From NCBI GenBank assembly GCA_947625155.1, contig CANQNG010000009.1:1-58494 (forward strand): 58,494 nucleotides of DNA, given 5' to 3'. Position 1 is the first letter of the stretch; each line of letters begins with the position of its first letter. The notes under the pieces are model-generated. The model was not told where the DNA came from and ran no database searches. It saw nothing but the letters and a program-made list of their open reading frames with translations. The stretch comes from an uncultured Clostridia bacterium. GTDB taxonomy: Bacteria; Bacillota; Clostridia; Oscillospirales; Ruminococcaceae. Positions 17,181-25,212 of this stretch are shown in pieces. A program made the position numbers and the translations under genes.

Positions 17181-19046
17181 ATGCAAGCGATTCTCTATTG
17201 TGACAAAAAAGCGGAATGTATCCCCATGCAGGACTGCCCCGAAGCGCTCCTGCCTTTCTGCAATGTGCCATTGCTGACACATCTGCTGACGTATCTGGAA
17301 AAAAGCGGCTTTCAGAGTGCGGTGCTGATAGCGGCAGAGGAGCGTATCCGGCGCACACTGGATGGGCTGCATCTGCAAATGCCGGTGCGGTTCGTGGATT
17401 CTCTGGCATCTTTGCGGGCGGAAGCGCCGACCTTGCTGCTGCGGCGGCTTTGCCTGCCGGAATGGGATATGGGGGAACTGTATGCCCTCTGCAAGGGCAG
17501 CGGCGTGAAGCTCTCCGCCCCGGACGGTTCTCCTGCCGAAGCGGAACTGCACCCGACCGGCTCGGCACTTCTCGAACCGAAAGAAACGGCAGCCCTGCGG
17601 CTTTCGCATTTTCGTCATGCCGATACCCCGGCAGCCTACCGGAAATTGCAGCAGGAGATGCTCCTGTCCGGCAAGTCCGCACGGCGCATCGGGGAGGGCG
17701 TTCACATCGGGCAGGGGGCATCCGTTGACCGGACAAGCATCCTCGGCAATGACTGCATTATCGGGGCTAAGGCGGTCTTAGAGGGGTGCGTTCTGGGTGA
17801 CGGCGTACAGGTCGGAGAGGGTGCTGTGCTGAAAGACTGCGTGGTCTGCCGTCATGCACTGGTGGACAGGGATGCGCACCTGACGGGCGGCGTTGTCCCG
17901 GAAGGCTCTGTCCTCCCACCCCACGCAAGATACACGCAGACAAGAGATCTGCTCGTCCTGCCGGAGGACGGTATCTGCGGCGGACTTTCCCGTTGGAACA
18001 CGGCAGAAACGGCTTTGCAGGCAGGTGCGGCAATGGTCTCCCTCGGCAGCCGTCTGGCGGTCGGCTACAGTCATCCTGCCGGGGAGGGACTGGCACTGGC
18101 AGCGGCTGCCGGGGCAGTTTCGCAGGGGGCAAGGGTCTGGCAGACGGGCGCTTGTGCGCTTTCACAGCTATTGTATGCGGCAAGGCTGACGGGGTGTGAT
18201 GCCGTGCTGTGGGCTTCCGGAGAGGAAACGGTGCAGCTCCTGCCGTTCGGGGCGCAGGGACAGGCGCTCACACAGGCGCAGACCATGCGGCTGTGGCGGG
18301 CGCTGGACAGCGGCATTTCGGACAGGATCGTGCGGTGCGGGCGGTTTTCGGATGCGTCCGGGATGCTGCATCTCTGGGAGGATGAAAACGCCCGGCAGCT
18401 CCCGGAGGGCGGACTGCCGGAGATCACCGTGAGCTGTGCGGATCCTACCCTCCGGGAGGCGGCACAGCGGCTGTTTTCCGGCGGTACGGGGGAGAAGATC
18501 ACCCTCACCCTTTCGGAGGACGGGAGGAGCGCAAGGGCTTTTTCCCTTGAGGCAGGACTGCTGCGGGAGGAGCAGCTTTTGCTGTTGGCTATGCTGTCCT
18601 TCCGGGACGAACCGATGGCACTGCCGGAGGATTTCCACCCGGCAGCGGAGGATTTTGCCGCCCGGAACGGCTGCCGGGTGCTGCGGATGCACAGTCCGGA
18701 ATTTTCCCCGACGGCGGCACAGCTCTATGAAAAGCAGGCAGTCTGCTGTGACGGGGTAAGGCTCTTTGTGCGGGTGCTGCGGGTGCTGACGGAACGGAAA
18801 CTGACGCTCCGGCAGGCGGCTTCCTTGCTGCCAAAACTCTGCACGGTGCAGCGGGAACTTTCCACATCCCTCACCCGGCAGGAAGTGGAAAACCTGCAAA
18901 ACCGCAACCCCGAACCGTCCGTGAAAATGACCTTGCCGCCGCAGGGCAGACTGGTAAAGCTGCGTGTGCATGCGGATTCGATGGAAACGGCAGCGGAGCT
19001 TTGCGGGATGTGGGAGAAAAAGCTGCGCCATGCGGAACAGGGGTAA
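17181..19046 (+). CDS. Degenerate sugar-nucleotidyltransferase/phosphomutase-like protein
   Basis: The 621-residue protein has the layout of mannose-1-phosphate guanylyltransferase/phosphomannomutase fusions: an N-terminal nucleotidyltransferase-like domain (1-150), a left-handed beta-helix of hexapeptides (VHIGQGASVDRTSILGN, ~170-250) and a phosphohexomutase-like half (~265-621). The catalytic marks are missing. The GGxGTRLxPLT loop is replaced by YCDKKAECIPM, the phosphoserine loop TASHNP by WASGEETV, and no DPDADR metal loop is visible. It is probably a pseudoenzyme with a regulatory or scaffolding job, or a very diverged transferase. The start follows AAGGAGG. Confidence 0.65.
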   Translation: MQAILYCDKKAECIPMQDCPEALLPFCNVPLLTHLLTYLEKSGFQSAVLIAAEERIRRTLDGLHLQMPVRFVDSLASLRAEAPTLLLRRLCLPEWDMGELYALCKGSGVKLSAPDGSPAEAELHPTGSALLEPKETAALRLSHFRHADTPAAYRKLQQEMLLSGKSARRIGEGVHIGQGASVDRTSILGNDCIIGAKAVLEGCVLGDGVQVGEGAVLKDCVVCRHALVDRDAHLTGGVVPEGSVLPPHARYTQTRDLLVLPEDGICGGLSRWNTAETALQAGAAMVSLGSRLAVGYSHPAGEGLALAAAAGAVSQGARVWQTGACALSQLLYAARLTGCDAVLWASGEETVQLLPFGAQGQALTQAQTMRLWRALDSGISDRIVRCGRFSDASGMLHLWEDENARQLPEGGLPEITVSCADPTLREAAQRLFSGGTGEKITLTLSEDGRSARAFSLEAGLLREEQLLLLAMLSFRDEPMALPEDFHPAAEDFAARNGCRVLRMHSPEFSPTAAQLYEKQAVCCDGVRLFVRVLRVLTERKLTLRQAASLLPKLCTVQRELSTSLTRQEVENLQNRNPEPSVKMTLPPQGRLVKLRVHADSMETAAELCGMWEKKLRHAEQG

Positions 19047-19146
19047 CACGTCCGTCTGCGTTTGTACTACTTTTCAAACCTTGTGATAGCTTTCTGCGTA
19101 AAATTAGCCAAACTGCCCAATTCTCCCCCGCAGCTTTCCCGCCTAC

Positions 19147-19175
19147 TTGACAAAGGAAGAAAAATCCGATATAAT
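19147..19175 (+). promoter_or_regulatory. Promoter of the RNase J operon
   Basis: TTGACA (19147-19152), 17 bp, TATAAT (19170-19175). Transcription from here gives a leader of about 390 nt before the RNase J start codon. Confidence 0.9.
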
Positions 19176-19232
19176 AAAAATGTATATCTGTATGCGCAGA
19201 TAGAAGGAACGGGTATCAGGCGAAAGCCTTTA

Positions 19233-19405
19233 GGCAACACCGCACAAAGATCGTGCGTCAGATGCGTAAGCAGATCATTCGTCAGCTTGTGCAGAAACGA
19301 CGCAGGAATACTTTGTGTATTTCAAGGAGTTTATGTGCAGGATGACGGAGGATCTGTACGCAGATGACGTGCGGAGCCGTCAGGCGGTCTTTGTGCGGTG
19401 TTGCC
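19233..19405 (+). mobile_element. MITE-like element, copy A (173 bp)
   Basis: The ends are perfect 18-bp inverted repeats: GGCAACACCGCACAAAGA at 19233-19250 and its complement at 19388-19405. TTTA flanks both sides (19229-19232 and 19406-19409), a likely target-site duplication. Copy B at 44220-44392 has the same length and about 91% identity by hand alignment. The inner part contains AAGGAGTTTATG and an open frame. No transposase is encoded, so it would be non-autonomous. It lies inside the RNase J leader. Confidence 0.78.
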
Positions 19406-19578
19406 TTTACATCATGGAAACGGTGCGCCGTTTCCGATACTTACAACATCAACGATGCAGCGCAGGATCCCGCCGCAGCATACTGACTGTACCCCACGCA
19501 GCTTTCATCCGTGCCGGGGCGCAGCGGCGCTTGCGGCGGTCATCTGCACACCGAAAGAAAGACGAGGTATACGATTGA
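19333..19578 (+). CDS. Possible upstream ORF in the RNase J leader
   Basis: An ATG at 19333 inside the MITE-like element follows AAGGAG closely and opens an 81-codon frame (MCRMTEDLYADDVRSR...). Its TGA at 19576-19578 overlaps the TTG start of RNase J (TTGA). In copy B the matching frame stops after 16 codons at a TAG (44368-44370). The product is arginine-rich and looks like no known family. The overlap suggests translational coupling but may be chance. Confidence 0.25.
   Translation: MCRMTEDLYADDVRSRQAVFVRCCLYIMETVRRFRYLQHQRCSAGSRRSILTVPHAAFIRAGAQRRLRRSSAHRKKDEVYD
19416..19435 (+). other. Small perfect hairpin in the RNase J leader
   Basis: GGAAACGG and CCGTTTCC enclose the tetraloop TGCG just after the MITE-like element. 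No T-tract follows, so it is not a terminator. The rest of the 528-bp gap (19047-19574) holds only the promoter, the element and an unremarkable stretch before the ribosome site. Confidence 0.55.
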
Positions 19579-21410
19579 ACAACCAAAACAACCAGAACAA
19601 CAAGGATCACCAGAATGATCCGCAGAAGCGCAGGCGCTACGTGGTACGCCGCCCGAAACAGCAGGCAGGCAGCGCTGCGAAGAAGGCTGCCGTCCCTGCG
19701 CCCCCTGCACCGCAGCCCGTACAGAAACGTCCCCGTCAGCAGGATCAGAAGCGCACCCCCGTGCGCATCATCCCGCTCGGCGGACTCAATGAGATCGGCA
19801 AGAACATGACCGTGTTTGAATGCAGCAATGATATGTTCATCCTCGACTGCGGGCTTGCCTTTCCGGATGCGGAGATGCCCGGCGTGGACATCGTGCTGCC
19901 GGATTTCACCTATGTGGAGCGCAATAAGGAAAAGCTCCGGGGCATCGTCATCACGCACGGACACGAAGATCACATCGGCGGACTTGCCTACTTACTCAAA
20001 AAGGTCAATGCCCCTGTTTACGGGTCGGGCATGACGATCGGGCTGATCAAACACAAGCTGGAGGAACACGGCTTGCTTGGCAAAGTTTCCCTGAATGTCA
20101 TTGAATCCCGCAAGACCGTGAAGATGGGCTGCATGGCGGTCGAATTCATCAAGGTCAACCACTCTATCCCCGGCGCAATGGGTATGGCGATCCATACCCC
20201 GGCAGGCGTGCTGGTGCATACGGGAGACTTTAAGGTCGATTTTTCGCCCATTGACGGCGGACCGATCGACCTTGCCCGGTTCGGGGAGCTTGGCAGCAGA
20301 GGGGTACTGGCACTGATGGCAGATTCCACCAATGCGGAGCGCCCCGGCTACACGCAGTCCGAACGCAAAGTCGGCGAATCCTTTGAGCGCCTGTTTGCCA
20401 AAGCAGGCAGCCGACGTATCATCATTGCGACTTTCTCCTCTAATATCCACCGGGTGCAGCAGATCATCAACATGGCTGCCCGGAACGGCAGAAAAGTCGC
20501 TGTACTCGGGCGCAGCATGATCAATGTGATCACAACGGCACTGGAGCTGGGCTATCTGGAAGTGCCGAAGAACACGATCATTGACATTGAGGATATGGGA
20601 CAGTATCCGCCGGAACAGATCGTGCTGATCACGACCGGCAGTCAGGGTGAGCCGATGTCTGCCCTGACACGCATGGCGATGCACGACCACAAGAAAGTCA
20701 ACATCACTCCCATGGACTTCATCATCATTTCGGCGACACCTATCCCGGGCAACGAAAAGCACGTGACAAAGGTCGTCAATGAGCTTTTGAGATCCGGTGC
20801 AGAGGTCATCTACGAATCCATGTACGAGGTGCATGTTTCCGGACACGCCTGTCAGGAGGAACTGAAACTGCTGCTGGCACTGACACGCCCGAAATACTTC
20901 ATCCCCGTACACGGCGAATACAAGCATCTGGTCAAGAACCGGAAGCTTGCCATTGAAATGGGCATGCCGAAAGAAAATGTCCTGCTTGCCTCGATCGGCA
21001 ATGTCATTGAGACGGACGGCGTAAAGCTCCAGATCGTATCGCAGGCACCGTCGGGCAGAGTGCTTGTGGACGGGCTTGGCGTGGGCGATGTCGGGTCGAT
21101 CGTGCTCCGGGACAGAAAGCATCTGGCGGAGGACGGTCTGATCATCATCGTGGTCGGCATCAACCGGGCATCCGATCAGGTCGTGGCTGGTCCGGACATC
21201 ATTTCAAGAGGCTTTGTGTATGTGCGTGAGGCGGAGGAACTGATGGTGCAGGCAAAGCAGCTGATGTGCCATACGCTTGACGAATGCTCTGCCTTTGAGC
21301 TGAAGGAATGGACATCCCTCAAGGCAAAGCTGCGGGATGCACTTTCGGACTACATTTTTGAAAAGACCAAGCGCAGCCCGATGATACTCCCCATTATCAT
21401 GGAGGTCTGA
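19575..21410 (+). CDS. rnj: Ribonuclease J
   Basis: The 611-residue metallo-beta-lactamase/beta-CASP nuclease of mRNA decay and rRNA processing has THGHEDHIGG zinc ligands near residue 130, then HTGDFKVD, the beta-CASP core and the C-terminal HGEYKHL. The N-terminus has about 55 extra residues, Asn/Gln-rich and then basic and proline-rich, not seen in B. subtilis RNase J1 (555 residues); it may bind RNA or partners. The start is TTG at 19575 behind GAGG with 7-nt spacing. The longer ATG frame from 19398 runs through leader sequence and lacks a ribosome site. It heads the gdpP-rplI-dnaB-tilS-ftsH series. Confidence 0.95.
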   Translation: MNNQNNQNNKDHQNDPQKRRRYVVRRPKQQAGSAAKKAAVPAPPAPQPVQKRPRQQDQKRTPVRIIPLGGLNEIGKNMTVFECSNDMFILDCGLAFPDAEMPGVDIVLPDFTYVERNKEKLRGIVITHGHEDHIGGLAYLLKKVNAPVYGSGMTIGLIKHKLEEHGLLGKVSLNVIESRKTVKMGCMAVEFIKVNHSIPGAMGMAIHTPAGVLVHTGDFKVDFSPIDGGPIDLARFGELGSRGVLALMADSTNAERPGYTQSERKVGESFERLFAKAGSRRIIIATFSSNIHRVQQIINMAARNGRKVAVLGRSMINVITTALELGYLEVPKNTIIDIEDMGQYPPEQIVLITTGSQGEPMSALTRMAMHDHKKVNITPMDFIIISATPIPGNEKHVTKVVNELLRSGAEVIYESMYEVHVSGHACQEELKLLLALTRPKYFIPVHGEYKHLVKNRKLAIEMGMPKENVLLASIGNVIETDGVKLQIVSQAPSGRVLVDGLGVGDVGSIVLRDRKHLAEDGLIIIVVGINRASDQVVAGPDIISRGFVYVREAEELMVQAKQLMCHTLDECSAFELKEWTSLKAKLRDALSDYIFEKTKRSPMILPIIMEV

Positions 21411-21449
21411 CCTCTGCCGGACACGGCGGACGGGCAAGGAGGTGAAGGC

Positions 21450-23393
21450 GTGAAGCTGAAATACCCTGTATCTGTCTGGATCTTAGCGGCACTGATGCTG
21501 CTGGCGGCGGTACTGCCGGCGGCAATGCTCTATCAGCGGGGCGACCCGTATGGGCTGCTGTACTGCGTTCCGGGGGTGGTGCTTTCTGTCATCGGGGCGG
21601 TCGTGCTTGCCCGTTCCCAGAGAAGTCAGATACGCTACATCGCAAAGCTGAGCGAGGATGCGGAACGGACGGAGCTTGCGGCGCTCGAGAAGCTGCCGTT
21701 CGGGATCTGTGTGCTGGATAAGGCAGGGGTCGTTGTGCGCTATAATGCCTATTTCCGAGAACAGATCATGGGCGGTGCGGAATTGTTCGGGCGGGATCTG
21801 TATGAGACGGTCCCGTTCGATCCCTCGGTGTCGGAGCAGTCGATCTTCTGGCGGCAGCGGTACTACCATGTTTCTGCCATGCTGTATGAGGAGGACGGTG
21901 CGGTGCTGACCGCATTCCTTTGGACGGATGAAACGGAACTGGAAGAGCTGCGGCTGGACTATGCCAATTCCCGTCCGTGTGTGCTGCTGTTCATGGTGGA
22001 TAACTATGAGGATCTGATCCAGAATGCCCGGGAAAGCGTGCGCCTTGCGGCAAGTGCGGCGATCGAACGGCTGCTGGAGGATTTCATTGCAGGGACGAAC
22101 GGTGTCCTGCGGCGGCTGAAGAACGGCAGGTTCCTTGCCGTTTTAGAGGAACAGCATGTGCGGGAGCTGATCGCTGGGAAATTCAAAATACTGGACGATG
22201 CCCGGACGATCTTCGTGGATGAGAAGAATTATGTGACGTTTTCGATCGGTGTCGGACACGGGGCAGCGACATTACAGGAGAGCGAAGCCTATGCGGAGCA
22301 GTGTCTGGACATGGCGCTCGGCAGGGGCGGCGATCAGGCTGCCGTCAAGACCGAAAACGGCTACCGCTTTTTCGGCGGCGTGTCAAGGGGCGTGGAAAAG
22401 AGATCCCGTGCGAAAACAAGGATCGTTGCCGGGGCAATTCAGGATCTTATTTTAGAGAGCAGCCATGTGCTGATCATGGGACATCGGTTCGGCGATCTCG
22501 ATTCGGTCGGCGGTGCCTGCGGACTGGCAGGGGCAGTCCGGCTGATGGGCGTGAAAGTTCACGTGGTCGCCGACCCAAAAAAGACCCTTGCCGGGCAGCT
22601 GCTGGAACTGGTGGAGGATGAAGTCGGACGTGATCTGTTTTTCACGCCGGCGCAGGCGCTGGAAGCCATGACGAATGATACGCTGCTCATCATCGTGGAT
22701 ACCCACAACAAGGATATTCTCGAAAGCCAGTCTCTTTATCAGGAGGCAAAGCGGGTCGCTGTCATCGACCACCACCGGAAGAATGTCAATTTTGTGGACA
22801 ATGCCGTTGTATTCCACCATGAACCCTATGCCTCCTCGGCTTGTGAAATGATCACGGAGCTGCTGCAATACTTTAAGCTCGGCGAGCCGGTGGATTCGGT
22901 CTATGCGGACTGTCTGCTGGCGGGCATCATGCTGGATACGAAGAATTTTGTCATGCGCACGGGCGTGCGGACATTTGAGGCTGCGGCGTACTTACGGAAG
23001 ATCGGTGCGGATACCGTGCGGGTGAAAGGGCTGTTCTCCGGTTCGATCGAAGCCTACCGGAGCAGGACGGAGCTTGTCGGGTCGGCAGAGATCAGGGACG
23101 GTTTTGCCATTGCGATGGCTGCGCCCGATACACCGGAGGTGCGGCTCGTCGCACCGCAGGCAGCGGACGAGCTGCTGGGCATTTCCGGCGTGGAGGCTGC
23201 TTTTGTCATTTATGAGGTCAACCATGTGGTGAATATTTCTGCCCGTTCCTACGGGGCTGCCAATGTGCAGGTCATCATGGAACAGCTCGGCGGCGGCGGG
23301 CATCAGACGATGGCAGCGACACAGCTGCCGGATGTCTCCTTGGCGGAGGCGAAACAACGGCTGCTGGAAGTCTTGCAAAGCTTCAGCAGATAG
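21450..23393 (+). CDS. gdpP: Cyclic-di-AMP phosphodiesterase GdpP
   Basis: The 647-residue membrane phosphodiesterase hydrolyses c-di-AMP to pApA. It has two N-terminal transmembrane helices (residues 5-30 and 35-55), a PAS-like domain (~75-160), a degenerate GGDEF domain (~170-300) and a DHH/DHHA1 module. The DHH metal-site motifs are visible as GHRFGDLDSVGG, DTHNKD and DHHRKN, and the DHHA1 loop as GGGGHQ near the end. The start is GTG behind AAGGAGGTG. The order gdpP-rplI-dnaB is conserved in Firmicutes. Confidence 0.95.
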   Translation: MKLKYPVSVWILAALMLLAAVLPAAMLYQRGDPYGLLYCVPGVVLSVIGAVVLARSQRSQIRYIAKLSEDAERTELAALEKLPFGICVLDKAGVVVRYNAYFREQIMGGAELFGRDLYETVPFDPSVSEQSIFWRQRYYHVSAMLYEEDGAVLTAFLWTDETELEELRLDYANSRPCVLLFMVDNYEDLIQNARESVRLAASAAIERLLEDFIAGTNGVLRRLKNGRFLAVLEEQHVRELIAGKFKILDDARTIFVDEKNYVTFSIGVGHGAATLQESEAYAEQCLDMALGRGGDQAAVKTENGYRFFGGVSRGVEKRSRAKTRIVAGAIQDLILESSHVLIMGHRFGDLDSVGGACGLAGAVRLMGVKVHVVADPKKTLAGQLLELVEDEVGRDLFFTPAQALEAMTNDTLLIIVDTHNKDILESQSLYQEAKRVAVIDHHRKNVNFVDNAVVFHHEPYASSACEMITELLQYFKLGEPVDSVYADCLLAGIMLDTKNFVMRTGVRTFEAAAYLRKIGADTVRVKGLFSGSIEAYRSRTELVGSAEIRDGFAIAMAAPDTPEVRLVAPQAADELLGISGVEAAFVIYEVNHVVNISARSYGAANVQVIMEQLGGGGHQTMAATQLPDVSLAEAKQRLLEVLQSFSR

Positions 23394-23408
23394 AAAGGAT
23401 GAAGGAGA

Positions 23409-23855
23409 ATGAAGGTCATTTTCTTGCAGGATGTCAAGGGTACAGCAAAGAAAGGCGAAATGAAGAATGTCGCTGACGGCTATGCACGCAATATGCTGCT
23501 GCCGAAGAAGCTGGCTGTGGAGGCTACTGCCGAAAATCTGAACCATTTGCGGGGACAGCAGTCCTCGGCGCAGTTCCGCATCGACACCGAAAAGGCGAAT
23601 GCGCAGGAGACAAAGCAGAAGCTTGACGGAAAAACAGTGACGATCCAAGCGAAAGCCGGCACGGGCGGCAGACTGTTCGGGTCGGTGACGGCTGCGCAGG
23701 TCGCTCAGGCGATAGAAGCACAGTACGGCTGCAAGATCGATAAGAAGAAGATCAGCCTGAAGTCCGAGATCAAGGCGTTCGGGACATTTTCGGCAGAAGT
23801 CCGTCTGTATGCGGGCATTGCCGCTTCTGTCACGATCGAAGTGACAGAGGGGTAA
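23409..23855 (+). CDS. rplI: 50S ribosomal protein L9
   Basis: The 148-residue L9 binds 23S rRNA at the base of the L1 stalk. The N-terminal RNA-binding domain [17 protein letters not shown]...[13 protein letters not shown] is textbook, followed by the connecting helix and a C-terminal domain ([14 protein letters not shown]). The length is normal. It starts 15 nt after gdpP with AAGGATGAAGGAG upstream. Confidence 0.98.
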   Translation: MKVIFLQDVKGTAKKGEMKNVADGYARNMLLPKKLAVEATAENLNHLRGQQSSAQFRIDTEKANAQETKQKLDGKTVTIQAKAGTGGRLFGSVTAAQVAQAIEAQYGCKIDKKKISLKSEIKAFGTFSAEVRLYAGIAASVTIEVTEG

Positions 23856-23865
23856 GGAGCATACG

Positions 23866-25212
23866 ATGGCAGAGAGATTCAACGATCTTGAAATGCCCTA
23901 TAGTCTGGAGGCAGAACAGACCGTGCTCGGCGCATGTATGATCCAAGCCAGCACGGTCATGCCTGTTGTGCTGGAACAGCTCAAAGCGGAATGCTTTTAC
24001 ATCGACCAGCACCGGGCACTGTTCGGCATCATGGCTTCCATGTTCGTGGCAGGCGGCAAGATCGACATTGTGACGGTACTCAACGAAGCGGTCGCATCCA
24101 AGGTGTTTGCCACCGCTGCGGAGGGCAGAAATTATCTGGGCAATCTGGTGCAGATGGTGCCGGCAGTTTCCAACATCGGCAGCTACTGCGCCATTGTACT
24201 CAATAAATTCCATATCCGTATGCTGGCAGAAACGGCGAGAAGTATTCTCACGGATATCCAAAGCGGCGAGAATGATTCGCAGGTGCTGCTGGATTCTGCG
24301 GAGCAGCGGATCTTTGACATCCGGCAGGGGCGGGACGTAACAGGGCTTATGCCGCTGCAGGATATTATTTCCGATACGTATGTCCATATCGGGCAGCTCG
24401 CCGGACCTGACCGGGAGAAATATGTCGGTGTCGGTTCGGGATTTTCCTATCTGGATGATAAGATCTCGGGGCTGAATGATTCTGATCTGATCCTCATTGC
24501 CGCACGTCCGGCGATGGGAAAGACCGCTTTTGCATTGAATATTGCGCAGAATGTCGCCAAAAATGATCCCAGCAAGCAGGTGTGCATCTTCTCACTGGAA
24601 ATGCCCCGTGAGCAGCTTGCTGCCCGTCTGCTGTCAAGTGCTTCATTGGTGGATTCCTACAAGCTCCGCACGGGCAGGCTCACGGGGGACGACTGGGTGC
24701 GGCTGGCAAGCGGTGCGAGCTATCTGTCGGGCATGCCGATCTATATTGACGATTCCGCCAGCATCACCGTGCAGCAGATCCATTCCAAGCTGCGGCGGAT
24801 GAAGAATTTAGGGCTGGTGGTGATCGATTATCTCGGTCTGATCGGTACGACATTGCACACGGAGAATCGTGTCACGATCATCAGCGAGATCACTCGGCAG
24901 CTCAAGATCATGGCAAAACAACTGGATGTGCCGGTGATCCTGCTGTCACAGCTTTCCCGTGGACCGGAAAGCCGTACCGACAAGCGCCCCATGCTCTCCG
25001 ACCTGCGTGAATCCGGTTCTATCGAGCAGGATGCGGACATTGTTCTGTTCCTGTACAGGGATGCGTATTATAATAGGGAAAATCAGAGACCCAATGAGGC
25101 AGAATGTATCGTTGCCAAGAACCGCCATGGGGAAACGGGAACGGTCTTTTTGAACTGGGACGGGCAGTTTACCCGCTTCACCACAAAGGAAAATCACAGT
25201 GAACCCACTTGA
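23866..25212 (+). CDS. dnaB: Replicative DNA helicase DnaB
   Basis: The 448-residue hexameric helicase unwinds DNA at the replication fork. The N-terminal primase-interacting domain starts MPYSLEAEQTVLGACMI. The RecA-like domain has Walker A ARPAMGKTAFALNIA (~residue 210), Walker B LVVIDYLGL, and the LSQLSRGPESR and DLRESGSIEQDADIV motifs. The length is typical. It follows rplI by 10 nt, and its 3' end overlaps tilS by 14 nt. Confidence 0.97.
   Translation: MAERFNDLEMPYSLEAEQTVLGACMIQASTVMPVVLEQLKAECFYIDQHRALFGIMASMFVAGGKIDIVTVLNEAVASKVFATAAEGRNYLGNLVQMVPAVSNIGSYCAIVLNKFHIRMLAETARSILTDIQSGENDSQVLLDSAEQRIFDIRQGRDVTGLMPLQDIISDTYVHIGQLAGPDREKYVGVGSGFSYLDDKISGLNDSDLILIAARPAMGKTAFALNIAQNVAKNDPSKQVCIFSLEMPREQLAARLLSSASLVDSYKLRTGRLTGDDWVRLASGASYLSGMPIYIDDSASITVQQIHSKLRRMKNLGLVVIDYLGLIGTTLHTENRVTIISEITRQLKIMAKQLDVPVILLSQLSRGPESRTDKRPMLSDLRESGSIEQDADIVLFLYRDAYYNRENQRPNEAECIVAKNRHGETGTVFLNWDGQFTRFTTKENHSEPT

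Noticed and set aside
19398..19574. N-terminal extension of RNase J starting at 19398
   Set aside because: It begins inside the MITE-like element without a ribosome site. The TTG at 19575 has GAGG at the right distance.
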